This document shows, one piece after another, positions 1 to 9,302 of a stretch of 64,000 nt of DNA. How positions within the stretch are numbered: position 1 is the first letter of the stretch; every line of letters starts with the position of its first letter. The notes under the pieces are model-generated. The model searched no databases. It saw nothing but the letters and a program-made list of their open reading frames with translations, and had not been told where the DNA came from. The stretch spans positions 42,556,185 to 42,620,184 of the forward strand of contig JALGQZ010000003.1 of assembly GCA_023105745.1 (NCBI GenBank), read 5' to 3'. Both the position numbers and the translations under genes were made by a program. This DNA comes from Austropuccinia psidii (taxonomy: Eukaryota; Basidiomycota; Pucciniomycetes; Pucciniales; Sphaerophragmiaceae).

Positions 1-1332
1 AGAGTTACAAAAAGTGATTATAAATATTTTTTCACGTGGTAAAAAGGTTTAAAATGGTTGAAAAAGGGTGTTTTAAATCTTTATTTGATTGGCTTAGCAG
101 TGTTTAAACTAATTATAAAAGGAGAAGATTCTAACATGAAGAGCAAGGTGGGGCAAAGAAGAAATTCTTTTATAGCCATCAATTCTCTCACTCAAAAAGT
201 AAAATTTCCTCTTTTCAGTCGTGAAAAACACTCTGCCAACAGAAAAGCCAATTATGGCATGATTGAATCCTTCTTTAGACCAAAAGGGGGCTGGTTTTAG
301 CCATTTTTTGTGATTTTCAGGCATTTTGGACCCTTAAATCAGCCAATGGTATAGTAATACCTGGTTTTAAGCCTTCAAAACACATCATCATGTGTTCAAG
401 AGATGTCAAAGCCAGTTAAAACTGTTTTTACAATGTTTTTTTTATCTTAAGGGTTGTTTTACCGTCTTGGCAACAGTTAAAACTGCTCTGGTTGGTATCA
501 AAATCTCATCATCAACTGAGACACAGACCCTGTGTTTCAATTCCAGGCCAAAAGTGATGAAATGTTTCCTGTATTTTCACATCTCACACCTGTCAGCAAG
601 GAATTTGGGGGTTTGGCTCCCCTTGCAGCCAAGATTCCTTTCCCCCCCAGAATCAATCTTTCCAATTTATTTTGTCTTTAATTCTGCATCATGTATTATA
701 CTTATAATTTACATATGTAATTTGATTGAGTTTTTACAGTACGCAACTGTAATAGTTGACAACTCATATGTAAATTAAAGTTCACTTATGTAATACACCT
801 GCACATTTTGACATTTCAATTGAAAATACTTGAATTTCTCATAACTTCTAAACAACACACAACACCTTAATTTTAACACAGAAATTGATGGTTAACACCA
901 TATGTGACATTATTCAAATTAAGGTTTTGAGTATTTTCAACTTTTTACATAAAATACTCAAAACTCAATTTGAGCTTATTTGGAGTTGAGTTACAGAAAT
1001 TTCACCCAGACATGACCCCACCTTAATTTTTATGAGGAGTCCAATGGTGAGAAAATTTTCATATTTTTATTTTCTGGATAAAAATTTATGATAATTTCTA
1101 TTCAAATTTTTTCCAAAAATATTTCAATTTCAGTATTTTTGTTGAAAATTCATTTTTACTTAATTTTTCATTTGAAAATGTGTTTTCACAATTTTAAATT
1201 TCAATTTAATTGTATTTGTAAGTTATAATTAAATTTCCATTTTGTTTATAAATTTATATCTATATTTTAATTTTTTGTTTTTATAATATAAATAAACTAT
1301 TTTATGTATAATTGTATCTTGTTTTATTTCTG
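1..1332 (-). repeat. Left (3') LTR-like repeat of Gypsy-1, cut by the window start
   Basis: Position 1 aligns by eye with about 9303, and the similarity runs to about 1332 (matching 10612). Shared landmarks are a 'gaagattctaacatgaag'-like block near 119, 'ctcataacttctaa' near 838 and 'gaccccacctta' near 1013. The repeat abuts the 3' end of the pol frame. The small frames inside it (58-300, 392-778) are not genes: the second copy carries the same blocks with changed frames. Confidence 0.85.
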
Positions 1333-1335
1333 CGA

Positions 1336-2845
1336 GAACTTTGGTGATTTTCCTAGTACCAGAAGATTCAATAGGAGTTGTATGCTGGGGAACTTTATTT
1401 TTCAAAGAAAACCTCTCAGCATTACTAGATCTATATGGCTTGACCAAGCGTACTAGAAATGTAGGATGCTTATTGCTAAGTTTCCCAGATAATTCTACTT
1501 CTATTGCATTTTCCCCATGGAGGGCCTTAATAAAAAAAAGGTCCTGCAAAGGAGTCTTTGAGCTTTTTACATCCCTTGATTTTATTGGAGTTAGTACTGG
1601 ATACAAGTCCTAAATCTCCCACTTTGAAATCTGGAGTGCCATGTGATCTGTCCCATTTGTCTTTGGCAAATGAAAAGGAGTCCTCCATTCACCTTATTGC
1701 ATGCTTTCTAGCTTTGTCTAGCATTCCTTTAAAGCTTCTAGCTGTGTGATGTATTTCAATCAAATCCTTCCTGAAAGAATCTTGGGGTCATGTGGGATTC
1801 CATCCCTTTTCTAGAATAGTAGTAGTGTGAGTGGTACTGGAAAGAATGGATTTTTTATATTCCAATACCAGTTCTGGTAAGAGAGTCCACCAATAATTGG
1901 TGAACCCATCACAATCTTCAAATTCAAGGCCATGAGCACAAAATCTTCTTACCATATCTTCCAATGTTTGGATCATTTTTTGAGCCAGACCCTCAGTTTG
2001 TGGCTGGTAGGCTGTAGGGAAGGACAACTTTGTTCCAAATAATTTGTGAATATTTGTTCATAGTGCTGAGGAAAATTTGGGATCTCCTTCACTAATGATA
2101 TTTGTGCATATGCCAGTCCATTATATTACTCTATTCCATATTAAAAGAGCTGTACCCATGGCTGTATCATCCTTGTGACATGGTAGAAAGATTGGAGTCT
2201 TACTAAATCTGTCAGAAATCACTACACATTAATTATAAATTCTATCACCCCCTGGTGGTAAGCCAGTTACCCAAACCATATGGACAATTTCCTAAGGTTC
2301 TCTGGGTTATTGGATTTTGATGATATTTCCAAGTCTTTTTACAGTGGGTTTATTTTCCTTTTGACATCTGTCACAGGTTTTGCAATATTCTGAAACATCT
2401 TTCTGCCACATTGACCACCATATACAGATCTTCATTTTTTCTCTTGTCCTGTCCTCAGACAGATGTTTTGAGAAGGGGCTGTCATGGCATTCTTTCAGTA
2501 CAAGATTGATTAAGGACCTGTCCACAACTATCATTGCACATGTATTCTTAGTTCTGTGGTAAATTATACCATCCCATATGTGAAACCTTCCTTCATCATA
2601 TGAATTTTTCCATATTTCATCTAATGCAAGTATCAAAGAGTTTTCTTTACAGTCCTTGGTAATGAATTGGAATAGGATGCTACAATTCCTACCTTGAGTA
2701 TAGCTGTTTCTTACTTCCTCAAAGAATGTTGTGTTCAGATCAGTAACACTGATTCCTTCTATTGTGACCTGTGGGGAAGCTTCTTCTGGCACATAAGCAG
2801 GATTATCAAAATTATTTGGTCATGGAAATCTTCTCAGTCCATCTG
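1336..2845 (-). pseudogene. Gypsy-1 integrase, decayed
   Basis: Integrase inserts the element cDNA into the host genome. In order from the N terminus: a zinc-binding domain near 2340-2450 (His-x6-His in CHDSPFSKH, then CKTCDRC), a catalytic core of about 1800-2300, and a C-terminal domain that ends in the open frame at 1336-1606. The core frame is recognisable (VTGLPPGGD, then PKF, then PTAYQPQTEGL) but has in-frame stops between 2028 and 2306. The three catalytic positions appear changed: HMVW where the family has an Asp, ISEGDPKF where it has SDxDPKF, and GLAQKM where Glu is usual. No chromodomain is visible after the C-terminal domain; the frame runs straight into the LTR. The protein is not functional. 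Confidence 0.85.
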
Positions 2846-3389
2846 CATTTTTATGAATATTTCCATCTGTGTGAACAGTAGTCATATTACCTGTATACTC
2901 TTGTATGGCTATTTGCCATCTGAGTATATGCCTGTTGAGTGTTTTCATGTTTACAAGTGATTTAACAGTGGTACATTATGTTATTAATTCAAAGACACAT
3001 CCTTCTAGGAAGTAATTGTGTTTTTCTAAGTCCCAGACAAGGCATAAACGCTCCAACTGACTTTCCTCATATCTAGCTTCAATTGGTTTGATTTTTCTGA
3101 ACATGAAACAAATGGGTCCTTCCACAGGTTTGTCATTCATAATCTGGAATTGATGAAGTACAGCACCTAGCCCAGCCCCTGGTTCATCAATATAAAGCTT
3201 CAAGGGCAGCTTAAAGTCTGTCATCAGTAAGAGTGGAGCAGTGGTCAAGGCTTGTCTTAAAGATTCAAAGGCTTTGACTCTGTAAGCAGTGATTTCAAAT
3301 ACTGTGTCTTTGTCATATAATTTATAAAGAGGTCTTTCTATGGATGAAGAATATTTGATAGGCTGTCTGTAATATCCTGCAAACCCCAA
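2846..3389 (-). pseudogene. Gypsy-1 RNase H domain, decayed
   Basis: Ty3/gypsy RNase H degrades the RNA strand of the RNA-DNA hybrid. The open frame 2976-3389 begins at the end of the RT connection region (GFAGYYRQ) and contains [18 protein letters not shown], with the first acidic residue kept, and [16 protein letters not shown], with the Glu region kept. It ends in [13 protein letters not shown]. The downstream part (2846-2975) continues with stops towards [12 protein letters not shown], the usual 'ADxLSR' position before integrase. It overlaps the RT frame by a frameshift at about 3338-3389. Confidence 0.85.
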
Positions 3390-4162
3390 AAATGATTTAA
3401 TTTCTTTTTGTTCTGAGGCATAGGTTTCAGTAGAACTTCTGCAGCTTTGTTTTTGTCAATTCCAAGGGATAGGCCAGATAACACATGTCCCAGTGCTCTG
3501 AGTTCCTTAAATCCAAAATGAAATTTCTTTAAGGAAATTTTAATGTTTACGGATTGAATTTTGTTCAAAACTCCGGATAATCCGTATATATGTTCTTCCC
3601 ATGTCTTGGAACAGACAATAATTTCATCAATGTACATGATTAACCATGCTTCTGAAAGTTCTTCAGGGAATATTTCATTCATCGTTCTTTGGAAGTGTGA
3701 AAGTGCATTATTGATACCAAAAGGCATCCGTAAATATTCATACACTCCACAATTAACAATAATCCTCAAGTATTTTCTTGCCTGTGGTGTCACCGCATTC
3801 TGATGAAGTCCTTTAAGGGAATCCATGGTGTTTATATACACTTCTTGAGATATTTGGGTCAGGGAAATTTGGATTTTTGGTATTGTGTACCTGTCTGGAA
3901 CAGTGTAAGTATTCAGAGCTCTAAAGTCCCCAAAAATTCTAGATTTTCCATTATGACATGCTGCTATTACTGGTGTAGTTATTTCTACCACCTCATTGTG
4001 GCCAACCTTTCTTGTTACCCCAAGGTCTAGAAGCTCTTTGATATGGATTTCCAGAACTCCTTTTGATTTAGGCCTTTCTGGATATGCAGGTCTTCTCAAG
4101 AGTTGTGGGTAAGGTCTTTCAATATTGAGAATAATGTCAGCCTCATTACCAACAATTGCCAC
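3338..4162 (-). pseudogene. Gypsy-1 reverse transcriptase
   Basis: This is the best preserved part of Gypsy-1, a 274-aa open frame. The RT motifs are in order: VTRKVGHN, FGDFRALNTYTVPDRYTIP, MDSLKGLHQN, YEYLRMPFGINNALSHFQR, then the polymerase box IMYIDEIIV, and LKKFHFGFKELRALGHV after it. The catalytic box normally reads YxDD; here the second Asp is Glu (codon 3623-3625). The frame is lost after QNKKKLNHF and continues in another frame as GFAGYYRQ. Upstream it joins the protease frame. It would make cDNA in the intact element; this copy is most likely dead. Confidence 0.93.
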
Positions 4163-4818
4163 CAGTGGCTCTTTAACTGATGCAAAGGATTCTTTGTGGT
4201 CATATAAAAGGCAGAGAGTTCAGTTTCTTTTTTATCAGTGAGATGAAGAATGATTTCAGCTTCATTCAACTGCTCAGACCTGAGCTTCTCTAACTCTAAG
4301 CTGACTGGTGATACTTTTTTTACTGTATTTTGTCTTTGAAATGGTAAAAACGCAAGTTTTTGATGCTTATTATCCCCAATAGTAAAGTATCTGTCTTTTT
4401 TAATATGTATGTCTATGTGATACATGATTAAATAGTCATTTCCCAATAAAAAATGGGTACTAGAGCAGTTTTCCATAACAAATTCAACAGTCATTCTTGA
4501 ATTTCCATTTATGTGTGGAAATATGAGAATAGTCACAAATATTCCAAATTCTTTCATTGGACTACTTGCACTATTGAAGTTTATGCCATCAATTAGTAAC
4601 AATTGATCTTCAAAATTTTGTACACAAGTCTTAAGAAAAGATTTTCCAACACAACAGCAGAAGGCTCCTGGTTCAAGTAGAAGATTAGTGGGTTTGTTGT
4701 CAATTACTGCTTCTGTTATACAGAAGTTAAAAGCTGTATAAATGTTTCCCCTGTTTGATTTGGTTTCCATTAGCTGTGCATCTTGAATTTTTGATAAATC
4801 AATTTGACCATTTCTCAA
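4163..4818 (-). pseudogene. Gypsy-1 aspartic protease and linker
   Basis: The open frame 4096-4836 holds the retropepsin-like protease that cuts Gag-Pol. The active-site region reads NLLLEPGAFCCCVGKS; the retropepsin motif needs Asp-Thr/Ser/Pro-Gly, and here Glu (codon 4672-4674) stands where Asp is expected. The second conserved block is HFLLGNDYLIMYHID. The first residues of the frame as read are encoded by the end of the inserted MULE derivative. The true protein continues across the insertion into the gag frame, as the duplicated target site shows. A frameshift near 4162 separates it from RT. Confidence 0.8.
4811..4818. repeat. 8-bp target site duplication, left copy (TTTCTCAA)
   Basis: TTTCTCAA immediately left of the inserted MULE derivative, identical to 6114-6121. 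Removing the insert and one copy restores a continuous Gypsy-1 reading frame, which confirms both borders. Confidence 0.95.
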
Positions 4819-4925
4819 GGGTATTGGTAAAAACACGTAAGAGCTTACGTGTTTTTACTAAAAACTTACACGTTTTTACCATCAATTGGTAAAAACACGT
4901 AATTTTATGGTAAAAACACGTAAGG
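4819..4925. promoter_or_regulatory. Left terminal cluster of AACACGTAA motifs
   Basis: Five motif copies within about 107 bp in alternating orientation: AAAACACGTAAGAG, CTTACGTGTTTT, CTTACACGTTTT, AAAACACGTAATTT and AAAACACGTAAGGG. The first two form a near-perfect palindrome of about 30 bp. The same motif, mirrored, fills the right end, and weaker copies end MULE-1 and MULE-2. Position and repetition suggest transposase (FAR1-domain) binding sites; this is inference. Confidence 0.6.
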
Positions 4926-4944
4926 GATGGTTTTTAAATGAAAT

Positions 4945-5602
4945 ATGGCTATTTATGGCATTTATGATGCCATTAATGCCATTTGTGGCATTAAAAATTC
5001 CATTAATGGCATTATCAATGCAATATTTCTGATGCCATTAATGCCATTTATAGAATTAACAATGCAATAAATGGCATTAACAGTGCCATTAATGGCATTA
5101 TCAATGAAATATTATGGATGCCATTAATGCCATTTGTGGCATTAAAAATGCAACACTTTCTGATGGCATTAATAATGCCACATTAACAATTCCATTAATG
5201 GCATTACTAATACCATGAATGGCATTATCAATGCAATAAATGGCATTGTTAATTCCATTTGTGTAATGCCACAAATGAAATTTTTGATTCCATAAATGCC
5301 ATTTTTGATGCCATTTATGTTATAGTTAAGGCCATTAATTCCATTTTTAAGGCCAATGTTAAGGCTATTCATGCCATTTTTAAGGCCAATGTTAAGGCCA
5401 TTTATGGCATTTTTGAATGCATAAATGGCATTGTCAAGGCCATTAAATTCAATTTATGGCATTGCTTTAATGCCATTTATGCCAATTTTCTGGCCATAAA
5501 TGGCATCTGTATGTCATTCTTGATGCCATTTATGGCATTATTATGTCATTAGTGATGCCATTTATGGCGCTTTTGATGTGATAAATGGCACTGTTAATGC
5601 CA
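4945..5602. repeat. Palindromic minisatellite of GCCATTAATGGC-type units
   Basis: About 650 bp made almost only of GGCATTAATGCC, GCCATTAATGGC and ATGCCATTTATGGCAT variants. Each is a perfect or near-perfect palindrome of 12-16 bp, separated by short A/T stretches with spacing near 15-20 bp. The array can fold on itself at every unit and reads as similar low-complexity peptides on both strands; those reading frames (5169-5372, 5259-5552) are not genes. The other MULE copies in the window lack this array. Confidence 0.9.
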
Positions 5603-6024
5603 AAAATCAAATTTTAACTTCCACTCATCATAAATTACATTTTGAATTCAATTTATGTCATAAATAGCATTTTCAATTTAATTAGAAACATGAACAAAAA
5701 ACATAAAAAAAACATGGACTCTTTGGGCCTACAAATGTTCTTGCAAAAAAAAACCCAAAATGTTGGGCTTCTGGTTTATTATTCTCAACATTCTCACCTT
5801 CATTTTAAAAAAAATAAATATTGAGATTCATAAGTGGGAACATTTTTAATGAATTTTTTCAAAAAAATGGGCCATTTTACCAAATTTCCCAAAATAGAAA
5901 AATTGGGCAAAAAAAAATTGAAAAAATTTGGGGACCTTCACATCCCATGTCAGAAAAAATATGGCAAAAGAAAATGTTAAAAATTCACAAAACTGAGCCT
6001 GAGGAATTTTTATAAAAAAATTAG

Positions 6025-6113
6025 GACACTTACGTGTTTTTACCATACAATTACGTGTTTTGGCCATAATTTGGTAAAAACACGTAAGGGCTTACGTGCT
6101 TTTACCAACACCC
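6025..6113. promoter_or_regulatory. Right terminal cluster of AACACGTAA motifs
   Basis: Mirror of the left cluster: CTTACGTGTTTTTACC, ATTACGTGTTTTGGCC, then the palindrome formed by GGTAAAAACACGTAAG and CTTACGTGCTTTTACC, then CAACACCC at the exact element end. The equivalent position in MULE-2 (43,360-43,408) has the same layout with CACATAAG replacing CACGTAAG. Confidence 0.6.
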
Positions 6114-6121
6114 TTTCTCAA
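6114..6121. repeat. 8-bp target site duplication, right copy (TTTCTCAA)
   Basis: Second copy of TTTCTCAA, directly after the terminal CCC of the MULE derivative. Confidence 0.95.
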
Positions 6122-6574
6122 TTGTGGCAAATGGGGATAAGATTACATGATGTAAAATGTGACATTTATATTTTCTATATCTTTGGAAGATTCAGAGAAT
6201 ATTGATGATTTATCATCTGAATTATCTTCAATTACATAATCCTTTTCAATGTCAATTTTATTGATTTTCCCCTCCTTGGGAAGTATATTCGCTAAATGTG
6301 TGGTGGTTTGGCAAATATGGCACTTTCTCACTACATTGTCAGATTTATACTTAACATTATTAGAATTTTCTTTGGGATATTTGTCCACAGACTCTTTCCA
6401 AGGTGTATTAAACCTTGTTTTGAGATTCACCCTACTAGAACTAATTCTGGTTCTGGTGGTTACTTCTTCCAATATATTAATGATATCTTCTGCTGGAGAT
6501 TTTTCAGTAGTCCTGCTTTTGACAGCATGCTCTAATTCACCTGCCCATTGTCTCAGAATTTTTCTGTGAATCAA
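6122..6574 (-). pseudogene. Gypsy-1 Gag, nucleocapsid end
   Basis: C-terminal part of Gag, whose nucleocapsid packages element RNA. The open frame 6143-6574 starts in a basic region (HAVKSRTTEKS), passes RVNLKTRFNTPW and carries the zinc knuckle CHICQTTTHLANIL. The spacing is C-x2-C-x4-H-x4-x, but the fourth ligand, normally Cys, is Leu (codon 6281-6283). An acidic tail follows (DNSDDKSSIFSESSKD). The frame stops at 6143 and would have continued, after 'SYPHLPQ', into the protease frame across the MULE insertion. Confidence 0.8.
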
Positions 6575-7720
6575 AAATTATGACATGTCAGGATATCATG
6601 CTGTTAATCTATCTTTTTATTGGCAAACCCATAGTAAATCTTTGTCTTTTTTAGCATTAAATTTAGCAGATTCAAATGCTGTTTCAAACTCAAATCTCCA
6701 AGAATCATTGGCCCATTTGTTGATAATTTGGGTTTTCCACCAAGTCCAACTTTGGTGTCCATATTCCTGTCTTAATCTTATATACCATCTGTTGGCTGAT
6801 CTGGAAAACAAGGTGTTAAATCTCGCTGATACCAATATATCAGGTTATTTTTAAATCTTCTTTAATCCAGTCAATACCTCTGATTAATTCCATATGGTCA
6901 TACTCTCCCTCACCACTGAAGTGAGGCCATTCTTTAAGTTTTGGTAATTCTTTCAAGAGTTCTTGGCCCATTAATGGTTTCAAGTTATGAAAGGAAGTGG
7001 AAAATTCATTTTTCAACTTTTAATTTTCAACATCCAATACTTGTGTATTCAGGATTCCTTCATCCTCATTTTGATTCAGAGGTGTAGAAATTGTAGGTAA
7101 GGTGTGCAGTAATTGTTCAATATCATTCATTTAACTGTCGCTACATGTTTGAGAGTTTCTGAACTCATTTTGGAAGCTCTGTATTAAATTTATTACTTCA
7201 ATTTTATACATATCTTCCTTAGGTGTTAATTCTTGCCATAATTCTGTCTGTCTAGTATTATCAGAAGTGACTTGATGCAATTCAATTGTTAATTTTGATA
7301 CTTCCTGTTGTGAGGTGTCAAAACACTTTTTCAAGGCAATTGTATATGTCCTTACTTCAGTAAATTAATTTTTGATATCATCAAGTACTTTCTTATTATC
7401 TGCTTTGATAATATTTATTGCTTGTTTTATTCTTGTTTCAATTATGTCATCATTATTAAATTTATAATATTTGTCTGTTAATTCTTTGATAATGGCAGAT
7501 GGTACATTTAGCTTGATTCCAAATGAATTGTCATTATTGGAAGTTTGAATTTTTCTTAAATCTTTTTTGAAACACATAAGTGTGTCATATTTTTGGCTCA
7601 GAATTCAGTTATTTGTCTCAATACTGTTACAAACTGATGAATTTGTATCAGAAATATGACTTTTCACATCATTTATAGCTATATAAAAGTTTGGAATGCC
7701 ATCTAGAATAGCAGAAATCA
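6575..7720 (-). pseudogene. Gypsy-1 Gag, central capsid region, decayed
   Basis: Same minus-strand Gag as the neighbours, in several open pieces (7365-7577, 7131-7334, 6617-6835) separated by stops. Recognisable parts are a Lys/Asn-rich stretch (KQAINIIKADNKK, CFDTSQQEVSKLT) that looks like coiled coil, and the retrotransposon-gag core ARFNTLFSRSANRWYIRLRQ followed by SWTWWKTQIINKWAND. The Trp-rich core is the conserved capsid helix region of Ty3/gypsy Gag. No intact protein is possible. Confidence 0.75.
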
Positions 7721-7721
7721 T

Positions 7722-8381
7722 TTATGATATTTTAATCTGTTTTCCTCCTTTTTCTGCAATTCCATAATTGTTCCTGCCATCTGAAATACATTTCACATGG
7801 CATCCTGCTGAATTTGTGGGATTCTGTAGCCCTGGCTGTAAGGCTTTGTGGCTAGTTCTTTTCCTTTGCCCTTTTTCTGAGCTTGTGGCTGCTTTTTCAT
7901 GTTGGAATTTCTGCTGCTGGCTACTGGGGCTGTCTTTGGCACTTGCTTGGGTGGAGGACGGTTGTTTCTCCTCCATTCTTCTCTGAAAAGAATAATGTTT
8001 TTCTTCTCCATCAATGGATGCCATGCATTGAGTAACTTGCAGGTGTTGGGATGGCCCAGGAGTTTCCTCACAGTCAGGTAAGAATTCATGCAGTTTTTTC
8101 ACATATATGCAAGGATCTGGTACTCTTTGTGCTGCAATGAATTTTTTTAGGCCTTCTGGCTGGCTTTGTATATGTCCACTGAGGCTTCTTGTGGCGGTTT
8201 CAGGCCTTTTTGAAGGTACAACAGAATTATCAGCTTCAGAATGGCATAATTTGTGAGTGTGGGATCCATTTACTGACCTTTGTTCTTCTGTTACTGGGTG
8301 ACTTATGCCATAATCATGTCTATAACCTTTTTGTAAGCTTCTTGAGGGGCTACAGCTGGCTCCTGATCTGGTTGAAGGCAT
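7722..8381 (-). pseudogene. Gypsy-1 Gag, N-terminal region
   Basis: This 219-aa open frame starts at the ATG ending at 8381. That start is the natural one: it is the first ATG after the leader and the product begins MPSTRSGASCSPS, a Ser/Arg-rich start I recall for this element family. The region is disordered and rich in Ser, Gln and Lys (KDSPSSQQQKFQ) with no membrane segment. It ends at a stop at 7722, after which the frame continues as decayed Gag. In the intact element it is the beginning of the Gag or Gag-Pol polyprotein. Confidence 0.8.
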
Positions 8382-9302
8382 AATTTATGATTAAAAAGCT
8401 CAAAAATAGTAATTTTACGTCAAAAACTTACTATTGGTCAAATTCTTTGCCTTTTCAAGGGTATTACTTATGTTCAAGTTAATCAATTCAGAAGAAATTG
8501 GCTCTGATTCATTTTTCTGAGTTATAATAACTCTGCTATTCTAGTCAAAATTGGAAGTACTGGCAGGAATAATGCTAGTAGCTGTTGATTCATTTTCAAT
8601 GGCTTCTTAACTTACCACATTTTCAGATGTTAAAATTAATTAAAAAGTCAATTATTTAAGTAAAAAAAGGATTTTTCAAAAGAGAAATGTAAAATAAAGC
8701 CTAACTTATAATATGAAAAGGTTTCATTTTTTATAAAATTTTTGAATTATAAGTATTTTTTATGGGTCTTTCAAATTTTTCAATATAAGAAGGGGAACGT
8801 AAAAAGAGTAAAATTATATGTCACAGGAAAAATATCATGGATGGGCCCCCATATGTAAGGTGTTGATATGAAACTTTGATTAAACATCAAGTACTTTCCT
8901 GTCCTCAAAATTTGTTTAAGGTAAGAATTGATTAAAAAATAGTATGAATTAATATTTTCAAGAAAAAACACATCCATTTTATTGTTTTTTACTTTATTGG
9001 TATAAAATAAGTATAGTATAAAGATTTATTGTTTTACCAACAATAAAAATGCATCCAAAAATACTCTACAGGAGATATTTAAGGCTACAAAAAACATTTC
9101 TTCCAGAGCAATTTCAATTGGAATTAATTGAGAAAAGGACTGCAGGAAATTGATATAAGAGAAGAGTCTTCAAAAATATTATCAAAGAGAAAACATGCCC
9201 AAAAGTGACCAGAGTGAATTTGGAAACAAAGTGACAAAGTTAACAGTGATCAAAGATGCTTTAATTCACTTATGGGGTGGTTCAATGGGTAAAAATGATT
9301 AT
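8382..9302 (-). other. Gypsy-1 untranslated leader between right LTR and gag
   Basis: About 0.9 kb of AT-rich sequence with no conserved reading frame. It lies between the gag start and the inner edge of the right LTR. A tRNA primer-binding site should lie at the LTR edge, but I could not identify one convincingly, so the inner LTR border (about 9303) is set only by where similarity to window position 1 begins. Confidence 0.5.

Larger units (their letters stand above)
4819..6113. mobile_element. Non-autonomous MULE derivative nested in Gypsy-1
   Basis: The termini are inverted: GGGTATTGGTAAAAACACG on the left and the reverse complement of GGGTGTTGGTAAAAGCACG on the right, flanked by a perfect 8-bp duplication. 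There is no transposase gene. The right 450 bp (about 5660-6113) match the right end of MULE-2 (about 43,060-43,408), including a shared 'gacatcccatgt' block and an A-rich stretch, so it is an internally deleted or replaced member of the same family. The centre is a palindromic minisatellite. An 8-bp duplication fits either MULE (8-11 bp) or hAT (8 bp); the shared ends with a MULE-transposase element decide for MULE. It was probably mobilised in trans. Confidence 0.88.

Noticed and set aside
58..778. Reading frames in the left long repeat (80 and 128 aa) with a counterpart at 9388-9702.
   Set aside because: They lie in the LTRs of Gypsy-1; frames differ between the two copies by indels, so there is no coding constraint.
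2028..2306. RIP (repeat-induced point mutation) as the cause of the Gypsy-1 integrase stops.
   Set aside because: Changes include transversions and indels, and no clear C-to-T bias could be judged by eye without an alignment.
5169..5552. Repetitive Asn/Ile/Gly-rich frames on both strands, resembling a repeat protein.
   Set aside because: The palindromic minisatellite gives similar peptides on either strand; the frames are a by-product of the array.
4819..6113. hAT-type MITE, suggested by the 8-bp duplication.
   Set aside because: The termini and the right 450 bp match MULE-2, which has a FAR1-MULE transposase.
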